Source: Halanaerobium praevalens DSM 2228
Lineage (GTDB): Bacteria; Bacillota; Halanaerobiia; Halanaerobiales; Halanaerobiaceae
Direction: 5' to 3'
DNA: 64,000 nt
Assembly: GCF_000165465.1 (NCBI RefSeq)
Contig: NC_017455.1
Coordinates: forward strand, 1,054,001 to 1,118,000
In this document: piece after piece, positions 61,445 through 64,000 of the stretch
How positions within the stretch are numbered: position 1 is the first letter of the stretch
How the letters are laid out: each line of letters begins with the position of its first letter
Translations under genes and position numbers: made by a program
The notes under the pieces: model-generated
What the model was told of the DNA's origin: nothing
The model's database searches: none
What the model saw: only the letters and a program-made list of their open reading frames with translations

Positions 61445-62989
61445 GTGAATATTATTACTGGAGGTGTATTTTATTTTATAATAGCCCTACCTCTCGGAAT
61501 TGTAATCGGGTATTTAACGAGAAAATATATTGCAAAAGCACGGATGCAATCTGCTGAAGAAGAAGCAGATAAAATACTCAAAGATGCAGTAAGGGATGCC
61601 AAGGCAAAGAAAAAAGAAATTACTCTGGAAGCTAAAGAAAATGCTCATCAAATTCGTGAAGAGGCTAATAAAGAATGTCAAAAGCGAAGAGATGAATTAC
61701 AAAAATTAGAAAATAGATTAATGCGTAAAGAAGAAAATCTTGATCGTAAATCTGAAAATCTAGACAGAAAAGAACAAAGTTTAAAAGATCGAGATAATAA
61801 TCTAAATAAAGCTGAAGAGAAAATTGAAAAAATGAAAAAAGAGCAAAAAGAAAAATTAGAAATGATAGCAAGCTTTTCTGAAAAAGAAGCTAAAGATTAT
61901 TTATTAAATAAAGTTGAATCTGAGCTAGATCATGAGTATGCAAAAATGATTAAAGCAAAAGAAGCTGAAGCAAAAGAAAAGTCTGAGAAAAAAGCTAGAG
62001 AAATTATTTCACTTGCTATCCAAAGATCTGCAGCAGACCATGTTACAGAATCTACAGTCTCTGTAGTTAATCTTCCAAATGATGATATGAAGGGAAGAAT
62101 CATTGGACGTGAAGGTAGAAATATTAGGACTTTAGAAAGCTTAACAGGAATTGATTTAATTATTGATGATACTCCTGAGGCAGTTGTGATTTCTGGTTTT
62201 GATCCAATTAGAAGAGAAATTGCCAGAATTGCTTTAGAAAAATTAATTATTGATGGTAGAATTCATCCAGCTAGAATTGAAGAAATGGTTGAAAAAGCTG
62301 AAAAAGAATTAGACCAGCATATTAAGGAAATAGGAGAACAGGCAACTTTTGATTCAGGTGTTCATGGTTTAGATTCTGAATTAGTTCAATTACTTGGAAG
62401 ACTTAAATTTAGAACTAGCTATGGTCAGAATGTATTACAACATTCTATAGAAGTTTCCTATTTAGCAAGCATTATGGCAGCAGAATTAGGAGCAGATGTT
62501 ACTCTTGCAAGAAGGGGTGGACTGCTACATGATATTGGTAAAGCAATAGATCATGATATGGAAGGTACCCATGTTAATTTAGGTGTTGATACAGCTAGAA
62601 AACATGGTGAAAGTGAAAAAGTTATTCATACTATTGAAGCTCATCATAATGATGTTGAATTTAAGTCAGTTGAAGCTGTTTTAGTTGCAGCTGCTGATGC
62701 TATTTCAGCCGCAAGACCTGGAGCTAGAAAAGAGACCTTAGATTCTTATATTAAGAGACTTGAAGAATTAGAAGAAATTGGTGAGTCTTTTGAAGGTGTC
62801 GAAAAGGCTTATGCTATCCAAGCAGGAAGAGAAATTAGAATCATGGTTGAACCCGATAAAATTAATGATGTTACAAGTACCAAAATGGTTAGAGATATTA
62901 CTAAGAAAATTGAAAATAATCTTGACTATCCGGGACAAATTAAAGTTGTAATTATTCGGGAAACAAGAGTAGTAGATTATGCTAAATAA
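61445..62989 (+). CDS. rny: Ribonuclease Y
   Basis: Membrane-anchored endoribonuclease that initiates mRNA decay. About 514 residues: one N-terminal membrane helix ([16 protein letters not shown]), a long coiled coil (about 40-200), a KH domain ([15 protein letters not shown]), and an HD domain ([11 protein letters not shown]). The start is unclear. GTG 61445 is used here, but AGGGGGTGA overlaps it; the best-spaced codon is ATT 61454, while TTG 61427 lacks an SD. The order recA-recX-rny-ymdB-spoVS is conserved in many Firmicutes. Confidence 0.94.
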   Translation: MNIITGGVFYFIIALPLGIVIGYLTRKYIAKARMQSAEEEADKILKDAVRDAKAKKKEITLEAKENAHQIREEANKECQKRRDELQKLENRLMRKEENLDRKSENLDRKEQSLKDRDNNLNKAEEKIEKMKKEQKEKLEMIASFSEKEAKDYLLNKVESELDHEYAKMIKAKEAEAKEKSEKKAREIISLAIQRSAADHVTESTVSVVNLPNDDMKGRIIGREGRNIRTLESLTGIDLIIDDTPEAVVISGFDPIRREIARIALEKLIIDGRIHPARIEEMVEKAEKELDQHIKEIGEQATFDSGVHGLDSELVQLLGRLKFRTSYGQNVLQHSIEVSYLASIMAAELGADVTLARRGGLLHDIGKAIDHDMEGTHVNLGVDTARKHGESEKVIHTIEAHHNDVEFKSVEAVLVAAADAISAARPGARKETLDSYIKRLEELEEIGESFEGVEKAYAIQAGREIRIMVEPDKINDVTSTKMVRDITKKIENNLDYPGQIKVVIIRETRVVDYAK

Positions 62990-63013
62990 AAAATAACTAA
63001 TTTTGAAATTAAT

Positions 63014-63040
63014 AGGCTCCTCTTTGAGGAGCCTTTTATA
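63014..63040 (+). terminator. Intrinsic terminator after rny
   Basis: AGGCTCCTC pairs exactly with GAGGAGCCT around TTT, followed by TTTATAAATTT. It lies only 30 nt before ymdB, so ymdB either relies on readthrough or has its own weak promoter. Confidence 0.9.
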
Positions 63041-63069
63041 AATTTATTATATAAAGTGGGAGATCTAAA

Positions 63070-63846
63070 ATGAATATTTTATTTATAGGTGATATTGTAG
63101 GAAGAGCAGGTAGACGAGCTGTTAGACTTTTTTTAGATAAAATAAAAAAAGAAAATAAAGTAGATTTTATAATTGCAAATGGTGAAAATTCAGCTGGTGG
63201 TTTTGGTATAACTAAAAAAGTGGCTAAAGAACTAGTTGACTATGGTATAGATTTTTTTACGATGGGAAATCATACTTGGGATAACAAAGATATTTTTAAA
63301 TTTATTGATGAAAAAGATAATTTGATTCGCCCTTTAAATTTTCCTGAAAATAATCCAGGCCAAGGTTGGAAAACTATAGAAATTAATTCTAAAAAAGTTA
63401 CTATAATAAATTTAATTGGTCAAGTATTTATGCAAAGTTGTGATTCACCTTATCATAAATTTATAGAGCTTTATCCTCAAATTAGAGATTCAGATATTAT
63501 TTTAGTTGATTTTCATGCAGAAGCAACAGGAGAAAAAATGGCCTTTGCTAGAGCTGTTGATGGAATGGTCACTGCAGTTATTGGGACTCATACCCATGTT
63601 CAAACAAATGATGCTCAAATTTTGCCTCAAAAAACAGCTTATATTACTGATGCAGGTTTAACAGGAGCGGTTGATTCTATTTTAGGTATGAAAGCTGATA
63701 AAATGGTCCAAAAAATGAAAGACTCACTTCCAGTTCGATATGAAGTAGCAACTGGTGAAGTTAAATTAGAAGCTGTTTTAGTTAAAATTGGAAACAAAAA
63801 TAATCAAGCTACAGCAATTGAAACAATTAATAAAAATAATCTCTAA
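63070..63846 (+). CDS. ymdB: YmdB-like metallophosphoesterase
   Basis: 258 residues, TIGR00282 family; the Bacillus member is a cyclic nucleotide phosphodiesterase that affects biofilm and motility choice. Metal ligands in FIGDIVGRAGR, IANGENSAGG, MGNHTWDNKD, VDFHAEATGEK and GTHTHVQTND are all present. ATG start behind AGTGGGAG. Cytoplasmic. Its position after rny and before spoVS matches the Bacillus order. Confidence 0.95.
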   Translation: MNILFIGDIVGRAGRRAVRLFLDKIKKENKVDFIIANGENSAGGFGITKKVAKELVDYGIDFFTMGNHTWDNKDIFKFIDEKDNLIRPLNFPENNPGQGWKTIEINSKKVTIINLIGQVFMQSCDSPYHKFIELYPQIRDSDIILVDFHAEATGEKMAFARAVDGMVTAVIGTHTHVQTNDAQILPQKTAYITDAGLTGAVDSILGMKADKMVQKMKDSLPVRYEVATGEVKLEAVLVKIGNKNNQATAIETINKNNL

Positions 63847-63861
63847 TAATTTGTTCAAAAA

Positions 63862-63891
63862 GCAGGAATTTATTTCATTGATGTCTAATAT
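63862..63891 (+). promoter_or_regulatory. Possible sigma-H-like promoter of spoVS
   Basis: GCAGGAATT, a 12-bp spacer and GTCTAATAT match the sigma-H pattern RNAGGAWWW / RNNGAATWW with one mismatch in the -10. Tentative. Confidence 0.3.
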
Positions 63892-63945
63892 GTATTATAT
63901 AAGCATATGTGATATTTTATTCATATAGGGAGGTAATAGACAAAA

Positions 63946-64000
63946 ATGGAAATTTTAAAAGTATCATCAAATTCAAGTCCAAATAAAGTAGCTGGAGCTT
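63946..64000 (+). CDS. spoVS: Stage V sporulation protein S, N-terminal fragment
   Basis: Only 18 codons lie inside the window. They read MEILKVSSNSSPNKVAGA, which closely follows the SpoVS N-terminus, a small Alba-like protein of about 86 residues. GGGAGGT lies upstream of the ATG. SpoVS affects sporulation in Bacillus but also occurs in bacteria that do not sporulate. The 3' end is cut by the window. Confidence 0.9.
   Translation, partial: MEILKVSSNSSPNKVAGA

Noticed and set aside
1-64000. CRISPR arrays, insertion sequences, prophage or toxin-antitoxin modules
   Set aside because: No regularly spaced repeats, transposase, integrase or phage genes were found; the only sizeable repeat is the tRNA duplication.

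Overview
The window is 64 kb of a low-GC (roughly 30% GC by eye, not computed) Gram-positive bacterial chromosome packed with housekeeping genes. PolC, RNase J, RNase Y with YmdB, YlxR, SpoVS and UTRA-type GntR regulators point to Firmicutes in the broad sense. The lysine/glutamate-rich, AT-biased coding style suggests an anaerobic clostridium-like lineage such as Halanaerobiales; that placement is inference, not proof. TAA stops dominate and about a quarter of genes start with TTG behind a strong Shine-Dalgarno (SD) sequence. No phage, insertion sequence, CRISPR array or toxin-antitoxin locus was seen.

Layout. 1-12.1 kb: end of polC, then the translation/RNA operon rimP-nusA-ylxR-infB-rbfA-nrnA-truB-ribF, rpsO with its leader, and pnp. 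12.1-17 kb: nfo, a RadC-like/DinG fusion helicase, a LysM cell-wall hydrolase, dut. 17-21.4 kb: a degenerate homoserine dehydrogenase-like gene, aspartokinase, a 41-residue desulforedoxin-like protein, asnS. 21.4-36.8 kb: mixed metabolism (secreted FAD oxidoreductase, ogt, pepF, esterase, two peptidases, a PatB-type lyase, BaiN-like flavoprotein, YlbF, a glutaredoxin-thioredoxin reductase fusion, acylphosphatase, nicotinamidase, THUMP methyltransferase, EamA transporter). 36.8-43 kb: asd, rnj, uppP, ftsK. 43-48.7 kb: a GntR regulator and a complete BMP-type nucleoside ABC importer. 48.9-54.7 kb: rodZ-like gene, two minus-strand tRNAs (Glu, Tyr), a pair of Gate-domain membrane proteins, mnmM, a disulfide oxidoreductase, a duplicated tRNA Trp-Thr unit, a DUF2103-like gene, tRNA-Pro. 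54.8-64 kb: the conserved run rimO-pgsA-pgpA-cinA-TPR-recA-recX-rny-ymdB-spoVS (spoVS cut by the window end).

How it fits together. The window is rich in RNA-decay and translation functions (PNPase, NrnA, RNase J, RNase Y, YlbF, YmdB, RimO, RbfA, TruB, MnmM) plus DNA repair (Nfo, Ogt, RecA, RecX, DinG-like). The more unusual signals are regulatory or architectural: a 24-bp perfect palindrome between the SD and start codon of pepV; a terminator-like hairpin inside the rimP-nusA leader; near-identical LexA-like boxes at recA and uppP; a 33-bp inverted repeat in the BMP promoter; six gene junctions with the same 8-nt overlap; a tandem tRNA duplication in which one T-stem has been wholly replaced; a homoserine dehydrogenase homologue lacking key residues; and a RadC-like JAMM domain fused to a DinG helicase. 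No wholly new multi-gene system was evident.
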